Source: Myxococcales bacterium (GTDB lineage Bacteria; Myxococcota_A; UBA9042). From it: a stretch of DNA of 54,683 nt. The DNA is taken from the NCBI GenBank assembly GCA_009692465.1, contig SHZD01000009.1:1-54683 (forward strand), in the 5' to 3' direction. The notes below the pieces were generated by a model. The model saw only the letters and a list, made by a program, of their open reading frames with translations. It did not search any database and was not told where the DNA came from. Made by a program: the position numbers and the translations under genes. This document shows, one piece after another, positions 9,044-18,309 of the stretch (the first letter of the stretch is position 1; the number at the start of each line of letters is the position of its first letter).

Positions 9044-11131
9044 TTACAAGCCGACGCCGTCAGCCAAGAACTGTGCAACTTGGGAAAAATGAACGACAAT
9101 CGGCGCAGGCGGCAACGCTTGCAGCAATTGGCGACCATAGGCTTTTTGAGTCAGGCGCGGATCCAGAACGGCGACGACGCCGCGATGGCGTGAACTGCGA
9201 ATCAAGCGGCCAAAACCCTGCCGTAGCACCGTTTCGGCCGCAGGAATGCTGAGTTCGTCAAAAGGCCGCAAGCCTACTGCCGACACCGCCGCACAGCGAG
9301 CCTTGAACAGCGGGTCATCGGGGGGCGGAAAGGGAATCTTGTCCAACGCCACCACCCGCAACGCTTGCGCCGGCAAGTCGACGCCTTGCCAAAACCCCAG
9401 CGTCGCCAGCAGCACCGCTGGTTGGTCGTGGATAAAGCGCTCCAGCAATTGTTCTTTGGATTGCTGGCCTTGGACCAAGACCACGAACGGCAACGCCCGC
9501 GCCAACGGCTCGGCGGCTTGCGCAAGCGCGCGGTAGCTCGAAAACAACGCCAGCATGCCACCCGCTGCCGCGATGGCCAGATCGGCAAGCACTTGGACCA
9601 CCGCGAGTTCGCGATCGGGCGCAAACGGCTCTGGCATGCCGATTGGCACAAAAAGCCGACATTGGCGGGCAAAATCAAAGGGACTGGGCAGTTGGATGGT
9701 CACTGTCGTCTGGGCCAGTCCAATGCGGCGCGCAATCGGCGCAAAACTGCCGCCCGTCGCCAGCGTTGCCGACGTGAAGATACGCACGGCTGGTTCAGCG
9801 AGCAGGGTGCGCTGCAAATCTGCCGCCACTTCGACCGGTCGGCACACCAGCGCGCGATGGGCCCCGCGCACTTGCAGCCAGCGCACGTGACCATCGGCGG
9901 TCGGCTGCTGCGGCAAACAGCGGTGCAGATCGCTGCGCACGGCATACAGCGTTTCGCCCAGTTTTTGCCAAGCGGGATCGCTGGCTAGTTGCGGGTCACC
10001 GCTGAGCGCCTGCAGCGTCGCCAGCGCAGCGTCGCAATCGGCGGCAGCAGGACGCAACGCGGCAAGGTCGGCGGGGTGCACCACCTGATCGCTGGGCCGC
10101 AGTGCGACCGCGGCCCACAGCGCCGAAGCGGTCACCTGCAAACGGTCCAACCCGCGCCGGATTAGCGCCCGCAACTGGCTGTCGACGGCGTGATCGCTCA
10201 GTCCGTGCCCAACGGGAGTCCGCAGGCCCGTGCCAGTCGGGTGATCACTGCCCAGCAGCGCCGCCACCTCGGCTGCCACTTCGCTGCTGCGGCGCGCCGA
10301 CAGTGAGTGGCCAAAAAACGCGGTCGCAGTGTCGGCCAACCCATGGGCCTCGTCGATAATGAGGACGCCAAACTGGGGCAACAGGCCGCCATCGGGCCAG
10401 CGTTCGCGCAGGGCATACTCGGCCAGCAGCAAATGGTGATTGACCACCACCACATCGGCCTGCAAGGCGGCCCGCCTAGCCTTAACCACGAAGCAATTTT
10501 GATAGTCAGGACACTGACTGCCCAGACAGGTGTCGGCGGTCGAAGTGACCAGCGGCCATAGCGGACTGTCCTCGGCAACGCCAGTCACCTCAGCGCGGTC
10601 ACCGGTGGTGGAGGTGTGGCAAAATGCTATGATTTTGTTCAGCTCCGTGACAGTCACTGCGATAGGGAGGTGGCGTTCGGCGGCCGCGCGCTGCAACCGA
10701 TGCAGGCACACGTAGTTGGCCCGGCCTTTGAGCACCGCGATCTGTTTGGCCTGCCTACAGGCGAGCTGGGCCTGCGGCAGATCGTGGCGCAACAGCTGAT
10801 TTTGCAATTGCCGGGTGGCGGTCGCGATCAGCACCCGGCGATTCGATAGCAGAGCGGGCAACAAATAGGCCAGCGTCTTGCCGGTCCCGGTGCCGGCTTC
10901 GGCCAACAGATCGGCGCCCGTAGCGATCGCCGTCGCCACCGCCGCGGCGAGTTCGGCTTGCCCAGGTCGCACTTCGTAATAGGGCACAATGGCGGCGAGG
11001 TGATTGAGCGCCGCGACGGCGGGCAGTGCAACAGTAGCGGTTGGCGCAGCAGTAGCGGTCGGGGTGAGTTGGCCAGCGGCACCGTCAGCGGCACTGTCAG
11101 CGGCACTCTTAGCGACTGAGGAACTGATCAC
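9044..11131 (-). CDS. DinG/YoaA-type ATP-dependent helicase (XPD-like)
   Basis: 695-residue superfamily 2 helicase, a 5'-3' DNA helicase of the Rad3/XPD group acting in repair. Seen are a Q-motif-like region with RPGQ, Walker A AEAGTGTGKT (77-86), four cysteines placed as for a 4Fe-4S cluster (C142, C202, C207, C213), the DEAH box at 260-263, and the C-terminal motif VI segment with RQGFGRLIRSS. The N-terminal 40 residues are Ala/Thr-rich and probably disordered. It starts at a GTG that overlaps the TGA of the upstream membrane-protein gene by 4 bases (GTGA), so translation is probably coupled. DinG and YoaA cannot be told apart by eye. Confidence 0.9.
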   Translation of the reverse strand: MISSSVAKSAADSAADGAAGQLTPTATAAPTATVALPAVAALNHLAAIVPYYEVRPGQAELAAAVATAIATGADLLAEAGTGTGKTLAYLLPALLSNRRVLIATATRQLQNQLLRHDLPQAQLACRQAKQIAVLKGRANYVCLHRLQRAAAERHLPIAVTVTELNKIIAFCHTSTTGDRAEVTGVAEDSPLWPLVTSTADTCLGSQCPDYQNCFVVKARRAALQADVVVVNHHLLLAEYALRERWPDGGLLPQFGVLIIDEAHGLADTATAFFGHSLSARRSSEVAAEVAALLGSDHPTGTGLRTPVGHGLSDHAVDSQLRALIRRGLDRLQVTASALWAAVALRPSDQVVHPADLAALRPAAADCDAALATLQALSGDPQLASDPAWQKLGETLYAVRSDLHRCLPQQPTADGHVRWLQVRGAHRALVCRPVEVAADLQRTLLAEPAVRIFTSATLATGGSFAPIARRIGLAQTTVTIQLPSPFDFARQCRLFVPIGMPEPFAPDRELAVVQVLADLAIAAAGGMLALFSSYRALAQAAEPLARALPFVVLVQGQQSKEQLLERFIHDQPAVLLATLGFWQGVDLPAQALRVVALDKIPFPPPDDPLFKARCAAVSAVGLRPFDELSIPAAETVLRQGFGRLIRSSRHRGVVAVLDPRLTQKAYGRQLLQALPPAPIVVHFSQVAQFLADGVGL

Positions 11132-12930
11132 GGGGCTACACCCGGCTGCAATTGGGGCCGAATTGTCGCCGGATCGCTAGGTCGGTTGCGCGAATACACC
11201 GCCACCGCGGTGGGACCAAGCAGACGATGGCTGTCCGGCACCGCTGCAAAACCTGCCAGCGCCAGTGTTTGCTCGATCGTGTTGGCCACCGCGCGCTGGT
11301 CGCGGCTGGCGTTGGCGTTGCTGCCTAGAGCGTCGGCGTCGCCAAAGACAATGACGCCCATCGGTTCCTTGTACAGCAAGGCGATGAGTTGGGTCGCAGC
11401 ATCCCCGGCCTCGCCGCGGGCCAAGCGCAACTGGGGCCAGTGGCCAGACGGGTCCAACATCGCGGCGACCGGCAGCGCGCGCGGCCCAATGCCGAGGTAT
11501 ACCGCCTTGCCGGCGCCGATCACCGCGGACTCTTGACCGGCATCGCGGGCGAACGCCGCCACTTTGCGCGGCCCCATGCGCTCTGGTGTCGTGGTCAGGG
11601 CCAGCAAGTGCCAAGCTCCGGCGGCAACTAGGCCGATGGCGGCAGTGCCGACCACCAGATACGATCGCCGGCGCACCCGTGAGTCTGCTGGCGAGGCGGC
11701 AGCCGTCTTCGATGTCGCCAACGCCGCCAGCCCGGCGCCGACCAGCACCGCGGCTGCCACCCGCGCCACGGCCAAGGCGTGGGCCAATCCGTCACTCACT
11801 GCGCGCATGGACGCCTGAGTGGCAAACGCCGCGACCGTTAACAAGACCAGTACATACGGCGCCCAGTCGCGATCGCCCAGTTCGCGCGGCACCGTCGGTA
11901 GAGTCACCCCCAGCGTGCGCCAGCCATGGCGGGCGCCAACGCCGTTCGCACCGGAGTCGGCAGCAGCGGGCGCGGCGTCATCGTCGACAACAGCGCTCTG
12001 GTGATCATCGTTGGCCGCCGGGCGCGTTTGGGCCACAAGGGGCGCTGGATCGGCTTGGACAAGCCCCGCGACCCAGCCCCAGATCGCGGCACCCAGCACG
12101 ACTAGCCCGACAGCAGCGCTCCACATCGGCGTAGCGGCGAGGTCCAGTTGACGGCCGAGTGCCCCCCACGGGCCAATCGGCGACGCGCTGGCTAAAGCTT
12201 GGGCCGCGGCCAGGCTTGCCGCTGTGGCCCAGTGGGACGGCTCGGCGGCACCGGGATCGAGCCACGCAGCGGCAGCCATGTCCGGTTCGGGCAGCACGAA
12301 ACCAAGCAGAACCACTCTGGCAGTCACCGCTAGGACCATGGCGCCCGCCCATGTCAGTGCGGCGATCCAGCGAATGCGCTCCATGGCGATGGCGCGCCAC
12401 GCCAGGTACAGGCCCGCAGGCACAACCAGCAACACCGGGGCGACCAGCATGGCGGTGCCAGCCAAAACCACTGCGGAGGCCAAGACGCGCTTGGTATCGC
12501 CGTCGCGCAAGCCGCCGCGCAGTAAAGTCAGTGACAGCAGAGCACTGCAAGCAACCGCAGGCGCCCAACTAAACTGATGGCCACTTTGCATCGACGTCGG
12601 CCCCAAGCTCAGCGCCAAGCCAATAAACAGTCCAGCCAGCGATCCCCAACCAGCGACGCGAGCCAAACCGACTGCCAGCAGCGGCAGGGCGACTTCAAGC
12701 ACCAAGACGGGCAACCGCACCAATCCGGCAGCGCCACCGCATTGCACCGCCCAAGCTTGACTCAGTCGCGCCGCCCAGTCGGTGACTTGCCCATCGCGAC
12801 CCAGTCCCAGCGCCGCCGCGGCTTCCAGAGGACCCATGTCAGCCGTGAACATCGCCGCCGCGCGCAGGGCCAAGGTGACCAGCGCCAACCGGACCAGCAG
12901 CGTGGAAAAATCTTTAGGATCAATGGTCAT
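11128..12930 (-). CDS. polytopic membrane protein of unknown function
   Basis: A 600-residue inner-membrane protein with about 10-12 hydrophobic segments, strongly Ala/Leu/Val-rich. A polar Asp-rich loop lies in the middle (with HQSAVVDDDAAPAAADSG) and a C-terminal soluble region contains GVIVFGDADALGSN and TLALAGFAAVPDSHRL. The size and topology, and an early acidic segment after the first helix (TADMGPLEAA), recall GT39-like mannosyltransferases. I do not see a decisive motif and leave it unnamed. The ATG at 12930 is preferred over the TTG at 12972. It lies 58 bases after recO and overlaps the helicase start by 4 bases, so the three genes probably form an operon. Confidence 0.7.
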   Translation of the reverse strand: MTIDPKDFSTLLVRLALVTLALRAAAMFTADMGPLEAAAALGLGRDGQVTDWAARLSQAWAVQCGGAAGLVRLPVLVLEVALPLLAVGLARVAGWGSLAGLFIGLALSLGPTSMQSGHQFSWAPAVACSALLSLTLLRGGLRDGDTKRVLASAVVLAGTAMLVAPVLLVVPAGLYLAWRAIAMERIRWIAALTWAGAMVLAVTARVVLLGFVLPEPDMAAAAWLDPGAAEPSHWATAASLAAAQALASASPIGPWGALGRQLDLAATPMWSAAVGLVVLGAAIWGWVAGLVQADPAPLVAQTRPAANDDHQSAVVDDDAAPAAADSGANGVGARHGWRTLGVTLPTVPRELGDRDWAPYVLVLLTVAAFATQASMRAVSDGLAHALAVARVAAAVLVGAGLAALATSKTAAASPADSRVRRRSYLVVGTAAIGLVAAGAWHLLALTTTPERMGPRKVAAFARDAGQESAVIGAGKAVYLGIGPRALPVAAMLDPSGHWPQLRLARGEAGDAATQLIALLYKEPMGVIVFGDADALGSNANASRDQRAVANTIEQTLALAGFAAVPDSHRLLGPTAVAVYSRNRPSDPATIRPQLQPGVAP

Positions 12931-12988
12931 TTCAACTCGGAGTGCAGGCAGTGTCGGGCAAAAGGCGGGCAACGGTAACGGCGCGCGA

Positions 12989-13783
12989 TCACTTGCGCAA
13001 CGTGTCGCGCACTGCGGCCGCCGATCGCAGCGGCGTGGACACCATGTGTTGCACTAACACCCGCGACCGCTCGCCAATTAGCGCGCGACTGGGAGCGGTC
13101 AGGGCCGTCAGCTCATCTAAGCCGGGTCCGGCCAGCGCCGCGCAAAGCAGGTGAAAATCGGCCGCGGGCATCGCCTGATCGCCATAAGGGTGACAGCGAC
13201 CGCAGGCCAGACCGTCGCCGATCGTTGGCCACAACACCAGATGATCAAACGCCATTGCGCAGCGAACGCAGCGTGATAAGTCCGGCAACAGCCCGGCAAC
13301 CTGCAAGGCAGCCAATTCGGCCAGAATTAAGATGTCGGCGAGGACTTCGTCCGTGGCCTGCCGGCAGGCGCCCAAATAGCGCAGCAGCCAGCTGTGCAAA
13401 TCGGGGTCCGCATGGGCTGGCTGGCTAAGTTGTGTAGCAATTTCAATAATGTATGAACCGAGCGCCAATTGCGGATAAGTCGGGCAAGGCCCCAGCAGGT
13501 CGATCTGGCTGTGGACCGCCTGCAACAGGGGTAAGCTGCCGCGACGCGGTGGCGCGATGATGGCCTCGACGGCGACAAATGGTCGCAGTGCTGCTGATTC
13601 AAAACGTTTTTTACTCGACCGTCCGGCGCGAGCGAACACGGTCAGGCGGCCGCCGTCAGCGACCAGCAAGGTGAGCACCACATCGCTGTCGCCGACAGGC
13701 TGGACGCGCAACACGATAGCCTGAGCGCATACTTGGACTCCTTGGGCAGTGGTGGCCGATGGGAGATTGAACGAGTTGCGCAT
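12989..13783 (-). CDS. recO: DNA repair protein RecO
   Basis: RecO loads RecA on SSB-coated single strands in the RecFOR pathway. The 264-residue product has the N-terminal OB-fold (AIVLRVQPVGDSDVVLTLLV, quoted in full), the basic GRSSKKRF segment, the central helical domain, and a cysteine pair set CVRC and CGRC (about 178-200) that would bind zinc. The ATG at 13783 leaves a short N-terminal extension before the OB-fold. TATAAT lies on the coding strand only about 10 bases before this ATG, suggesting a very short leader or leaderless message. It heads a likely operon with the membrane protein and the helicase, joining two repair functions. Confidence 0.92.
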   Translation of the reverse strand: MRNSFNLPSATTAQGVQVCAQAIVLRVQPVGDSDVVLTLLVADGGRLTVFARAGRSSKKRFESAALRPFVAVEAIIAPPRRGSLPLLQAVHSQIDLLGPCPTYPQLALGSYIIEIATQLSQPAHADPDLHSWLLRYLGACRQATDEVLADILILAELAALQVAGLLPDLSRCVRCAMAFDHLVLWPTIGDGLACGRCHPYGDQAMPAADFHLLCAALAGPGLDELTALTAPSRALIGERSRVLVQHMVSTPLRSAAAVRDTLRK

Positions 13784-13983
13784 CTCTATCCGATTATACT
13801 TAGCGAATTAACTGGGGTCTATCGGCTTTCTGCCGGTTGCCACCGTGTAGAAAGAGTCTGCCGGTGTCGGCGGTGTACGGCGCCAGTCGCAGTTTTCCGA
13901 CTCGTTCCAAGTTGGAGGGGCGTGTTCGCGCTCTGTGCCGGTTGGGCGCTGTTCTGGTTGCGCACTCTATCTGCAGACACCGA

Positions 13984-14377
13984 ACCAATTAACGCCGACG
14001 CCCAAGAAATTGCCGAACACGATGGAGCGGCCTGACGCCCCGGGCGCAGGCTCGCGACCCACGAAACAAGCAAAGAGACACCGAGTAAATCCGATTTGAT
14101 CGGCTCTCTCGCGACCTGACCAGTGAACGCCGACCTGCACTAAATTGCCGAACACGATGGAGCGGCCTGACGCCCCGGGCGCAGGCTCGCGACCCACGAA
14201 ACAAGCAAAGAGACACCGAGCAAATCCGATTTGATCGGCTCTCTCGCGACCTGACCAGTGAACGCCGACCTGCACTAAATTGCCGAACACGATGGAGCGG
14301 CCTGACGCCCCGGGCGCAGGCTCGCGACCCACGAAACAAGCAAAGAGACGCCGAGCAAATCCGATTTGATCGGCTCT
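13984..14377 (-). repeat. three tandem copies of dispersed element A (135-bp period)
   Basis: Three units with 135-bp spacing (AAATTGCCGAACACGATGG at 14007, 14142 and 14277). Read on the minus strand, each unit starts with a palindromic head (GCCGAYCAAATC and its complement), then GTGTCTCTTTGCTTGTTTCG, GTGGGTCGCGAGC, and ends with GGCGTCAGGCCGCTCC. The outermost head (14350-14374, 11-bp stem with one mismatch, 3-base loop) begins 3 bases after the TAG of the RodZ-like gene. The period is divisible by three, so open frames run through the array in several frames; none has other signs of coding. Confidence 0.88.
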
Positions 14378-14983
14378 CTACCGTCGGGGCAAGGAGCGAC
14401 CAGGCGCCTCAGCGCCACCGGAGTCGCGACTGCCAAACGCGGGTCCATCTGTGGCTCGACCGGGCAAAGGTGGCAGCGATCGGCCGAGCCTAGTGGTCGG
14501 CACCGGCGCTGCAGGTCCAGTGGCGGTCGCGGGTTCGGGCGCCTGCAACAGGGGCCGAGCGGCGATGGGCACCGGCTTGGCTCTACGGCTGACGGACCAC
14601 ACAAAGGCCAGCGCAATCGCCGCCGTGGCAAACAGAAGCAGCGCGGTCGCCGGCGACAGCGACAGCGGCTTAGCCTGGCCTGAACGCAGGTATTCGGGCA
14701 GCGCGGTGCGGCTATCGGCCAACTCCATTTCGGCTTCCAGCGCTTTTTTGCGCGCCAAGGTGGCATCGTGGTCGAGCACTAGTTCGGCGGCGTCTAGGTC
14801 CAGAAACTCAGCATAGACCCGAATAAATCCGCGGACGTAAACTGGGGCCGCCAGATCGTCAAGGCGGTCCTCTTCCAGTGCCGTCAGCACTGCGCGCGAC
14901 AGTTTGGTGGTGCGGGACACTGCTTCGAGAGTGACCCCGCGCACCTGCCGACGCTGCCGCAGTTTTTCGCCTACCGATTCCAT
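14378..14983 (-). CDS. RodZ-like HTH membrane protein
   Basis: A 201-residue protein with an N-terminal Xre/HTH_25 helix-turn-helix (about 1-65; GEKLRQRRQVRGVTLEAVS, then the RodZ signature YVRGFIRVYAEFLDLD). A single membrane span lies near 117-137 (ATALLLFATAAIALAFVWSV), followed by a Pro/Ala/Gly-rich tail of about 60 residues. In RodZ the cytoplasmic HTH binds MreB and helps set rod shape. Here the tail is short and lacks the usual periplasmic beta domain (DUF4115). The gene stops at a TAG that appears to be the first bases of repeat element A, so the C-terminus may have been truncated by the insertion. The start is the ATG at 14983. Confidence 0.82.
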   Translation of the reverse strand: MESVGEKLRQRRQVRGVTLEAVSRTTKLSRAVLTALEEDRLDDLAAPVYVRGFIRVYAEFLDLDAAELVLDHDATLARKKALEAEMELADSRTALPEYLRSGQAKPLSLSPATALLLFATAAIALAFVWSVSRRAKPVPIAARPLLQAPEPATATGPAAPVPTTRLGRSLPPLPGRATDGPAFGSRDSGGAEAPGRSLPRR

Positions 14984-15444
14984 TACCAATTCCCAAACGC
15001 TTCCATCATCAGGTCACCGTCACTGTCCACAAGCAGATGACTGTCACCGGCCACAACCAGATCACTGTTACAGTCCGGGCACGGTGTCCGACTGCAGCCA
15101 CCCGCGGGTAGACGGATTGGAGTGGGTACGGTCACGCGTTGCTTGGCAACAGCGCTCCACGGCATCTGTTTGTGCGCTTTAATGCGCTTTAATGCATCAG
15201 TCTGTCCGCTCCACAGCGTCAGTCTGAACTGCGCAGCGCTGCGACCGACTCGCCTGCCGTCGGCCCGCGGTGATACACGGTTTGGGGTGGTTTTGGCAAG
15301 GCTGGCGGCTCACTTTTTGGCCTCCGCAAGGCTACAATTGCGCATGCCCGCGGTTTTGCGCTTAGATCGCCGCAACGCGTGGGTCGTCCAAACCGCGTTC
15401 TGCGGCCATGACTAGCCGACACGCCACCCAACTTAGGGTAATAA
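14984..15444. other. divergent spacer with a 24-bp repeat
   Basis: Spacer between the divergent RodZ-like and metalloprotease genes. It contains three degenerate 24-bp units (15010-15081, CAGRTSACTGTCACNGNCCACAA-like) and no supportable gene. Both promoters should lie here; none is obvious. Confidence 0.55.
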
Positions 15445-18264
15445 ATGCGTTATTTTACACGACTGCGCCACAATGCCGCCCTAGCACTGGGCTTGATGGC
15501 TGCCATTGGGTTCATGCCGGCCGGCCAAGCGCAAGGCAAAAAAGGCTTGTTTTCCGCGAGCCACAGCGGCCCGCCGACGCCGTCGTTTGTCAGCGGTGCG
15601 CTGGGCGGTCACGCCGATAGTTTGGGCGCGCTGGGCGAATCCAAACCGGAAGCAGATAAGGTGGCCATACGCCTTTCGACCGAAGCCTTAGACAAAGAAT
15701 TCATGCTGCAAGCCGCGTTTACCGAATTTGAAGAGACGCCAAAATTTCACGGCCTCAAGTCGCGCATCGTCACTTTCAAAAAGCACCGCGGCAAGCTCTA
15801 CATGATCGAGGCGGCGGCGGGCAATACCGGTTCGACCGACCTGCCGACCACGTTGTTGCTGGCCGAATTCCCCATCGTCACCGAAGCCGACGGTTGGCTG
15901 GAGATTGATTGGGGCGCCGGCATGAAAAACGTGTTCTTTGCCGGCGAGATGCACGCTTCGGACGTGATGGCTCCGGAAGCCGGCGCGCCCGAACTCAAGG
16001 CGCTCAATGTGCGCTTTGCCTTTGTCGATTCAGCAGTTGTGACGAGCGAGTCGCAAATTATCATTCGCCAGATTGCCCAACTTGATCTGCCCACCGGCAA
16101 GCAGGCCAGCTCCGCGCCGACGGTCGAGATCAAGTACTACTTGACCCTGTATCAGCCCAACCCGTCGTTTAAGCCTTCTATTTCAAAGGGCTTTCAGACC
16201 ATGGGCTTCTTTGAAGTGGCCCCGCAAATGCTCAAGGACGGCGGCCATGTGACCTACGCCGCCAAGTTCAATGTCAGTAAACCCATTACGTTTGCCATTT
16301 CAGCCAACACGCCAGCCGAGTACAAGACGGCGATTCGCGACGGCGTGCTGTATTGGAACAAGGTATTTGGCGAGGACAAGCTCAAGGTCGTCGATGCGCC
16401 GGCAGGGATCGTGCCTCCGGATTTTAATCTCAATATTATTCAGTGGATCAACTACGAAACCGCGGGCTCGGCCTATGCCGATGCGCAAATGGATCCGCGA
16501 ACAGGCGAAATCCAGCACGCCCAAATCTACCTGCCCAGCTCGTTCGCGATTGGCGGCAAAGAGTTGGCGCGGCAAGCGGTGTTGCGCGGTCAAGCGGCGG
16601 CGGTCGGTGCGGCTCCGCGGGCGCGGCCGAGCAGTCTGCAAGTCCACGGCCACGGCGCTGGTAATCTATGCAACTTTGAAATCGCCGACTTGGCTCACCA
16701 TTCGCTGGCCGGGCTGGAAGCGATGCTGTTGCCCGATGTGCCCGATTCGCAAGTGCTCAAGGCTTCGCAGGACATGATTCGGGCGGTGGTCGCCCACGAA
16801 GTCGGCCATACCTTGGGCATGCGGCACAATTTCGCCGGTTCACTGGCCAGCGGCATTGCCCGCGAGAACATCGACGGCATCTTCGCCAGCTATCTCAAGG
16901 GTAATTCGACCAAGTTGCTGCCCAGTTCGTCGGTGATGGATTATTTGGAGACCCGCGAGTCGATTCTGCTGGGCGATTTGATGAGCAAAGGCGCGTTGGC
17001 GCTCGACTACGACAAAAAAGCGATTGCGGCACTGTACCGCGGCAAAGAGACCCCTGCCGATGAAATGCCGCCGTTTTGCACCGACTCGTCGCTTGGCAAG
17101 TATCTGGATTGTTTGCCTTTTGACTCGGGACGCTCGGTGATCGCCGCGCGGGCGATCAACGTCGGGCTCAAGTCCGAACAAGTCGCCCAAGCGGTGCTCG
17201 AAGCGACCATTGCCCTGAGCAAGACCCCGCCGCGCGGCACCCAACCGGTCGCCATTGAGCGCCTCAGCTTCAATCCCCAAGGAATTGCTCGGTTTGTGCT
17301 CGGAGACCGCCATCTGTTGTTCGCGGCGCTCACGGACAAAGCGGCCTTGCTCAGCGTGCGCCGCAATCTACAGTTTGAAGGCCCGATGACCGAGGACGAC
17401 ACCGAACGCGCAGAACTGGCTTGGATTGAAAAGGAATTCGCCGCCGCTGGCGGCGTTGCCAAAGTATTTGCCCCGCTGCCGACCGACTACGCCGACAAGG
17501 TGTTGGCGCACTGGAATGCACTGGTGGGCGACAAACGATTCACCTCGGGCAAGCGCAAGGATGGCTCGGCGTGGGCGTATAGCGACGGCGAAGTGGCGCA
17601 GTTGCGCAAGTTTGGGGCGATTCTGTTTGGCAAGGTGAAGAAATCGTTGGTTATTGAGGACATCTTGATCTTGGCGGGGGCGGCGCTCGGCGGCAAAGGC
17701 CGGTTGGTCGACTCGGACCTGAGCCGCGACCTGGCCGTTGAACTGGAAAAGCGCGCCATCGCGATTTTGACGGCAACGGTAGCTGGGGCCGACGAAACGG
17801 TGCCGCTTGAAGGGCCAGCCGCCAAGTTTTTCGCGGATAGTTTTGCCGAAGTGGCGGTCGAAGAGCTGCCTAGAATTGCTGGTATAAGCGGATTTGGCGG
17901 TTTTCCGACTATTCCGATGACGCCCAAACCGGGGACACCGCCGGCGGTGGGTAAACCGGCAGTAGGTTCGGGGCCGGTAGTGGCGACTCCGCCAGCGGCG
18001 CCCAAGGTGATCGTGCTGCCTAAATTTATGTATTCATTGGATATTCGTCGTGCAGCCGCGGGGCTGTTGGCCGGTGGGCGCTGCGAGGCTCCTGAATGGG
18101 GTCTGGGCGAGCGCATTCGCGTCCGCGCTGCGTTTCTCAAGTTGGTGCAAGGCGTGTTGCAGGGCAAGCTGCCGGCCGGCGACGTCAAGCCCGACCAACT
18201 GCCGCGGCAATTGATTCGCTGGATTATTGAATTCAAAGCGGTGGATGCGGCCATCGGGGCCTGA
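15445..18264 (+). CDS. secreted zinc-dependent metalloprotease (DUF5117/DUF4953-type)
   Basis: A 939-residue exported protease. It has a signal peptide (MRYFTRLRHNAALALGLMAA..., cleavage probably after GQA near residue 30). A long N-terminal beta domain precedes the metzincin-like zinc site HEVGHTLGMRHNFAGS (about 450; HEXXHXXGXXH, two His pairs and the following His), with a conserved downstream helical region. Family members of this architecture are 800-950 residues, found in Gram-negative environmental bacteria, and of unknown substrate. A Pro/Gly-rich linker (about 825-855, MTPKPGTPPAVGKP) precedes the last 90 residues. It is monocistronic and converges with the oligopeptide-binding-protein gene, leaving only a 45-base gap. 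AGGG lies about 8 bases before the ATG. Confidence 0.85.
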   Translation: MRYFTRLRHNAALALGLMAAIGFMPAGQAQGKKGLFSASHSGPPTPSFVSGALGGHADSLGALGESKPEADKVAIRLSTEALDKEFMLQAAFTEFEETPKFHGLKSRIVTFKKHRGKLYMIEAAAGNTGSTDLPTTLLLAEFPIVTEADGWLEIDWGAGMKNVFFAGEMHASDVMAPEAGAPELKALNVRFAFVDSAVVTSESQIIIRQIAQLDLPTGKQASSAPTVEIKYYLTLYQPNPSFKPSISKGFQTMGFFEVAPQMLKDGGHVTYAAKFNVSKPITFAISANTPAEYKTAIRDGVLYWNKVFGEDKLKVVDAPAGIVPPDFNLNIIQWINYETAGSAYADAQMDPRTGEIQHAQIYLPSSFAIGGKELARQAVLRGQAAAVGAAPRARPSSLQVHGHGAGNLCNFEIADLAHHSLAGLEAMLLPDVPDSQVLKASQDMIRAVVAHEVGHTLGMRHNFAGSLASGIARENIDGIFASYLKGNSTKLLPSSSVMDYLETRESILLGDLMSKGALALDYDKKAIAALYRGKETPADEMPPFCTDSSLGKYLDCLPFDSGRSVIAARAINVGLKSEQVAQAVLEATIALSKTPPRGTQPVAIERLSFNPQGIARFVLGDRHLLFAALTDKAALLSVRRNLQFEGPMTEDDTERAELAWIEKEFAAAGGVAKVFAPLPTDYADKVLAHWNALVGDKRFTSGKRKDGSAWAYSDGEVAQLRKFGAILFGKVKKSLVIEDILILAGAALGGKGRLVDSDLSRDLAVELEKRAIAILTATVAGADETVPLEGPAAKFFADSFAEVAVEELPRIAGISGFGGFPTIPMTPKPGTPPAVGKPAVGSGPVVATPPAAPKVIVLPKFMYSLDIRRAAAGLLAGGRCEAPEWGLGERIRVRAAFLKLVQGVLQGKLPAGDVKPDQLPRQLIRWIIEFKAVDAAIGA

Positions 18265-18309
18265 TCGATCGCCTCAGGTGCCCACGATCATCGCCTCGGC
18301 TTGCCACTA

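Noticed and set aside
13967-14332. Open frames encoding tandem 45-residue peptides
   Set aside because: Product of the 135-bp tandem element being divisible by three; no start signals, and several frames are open at once.
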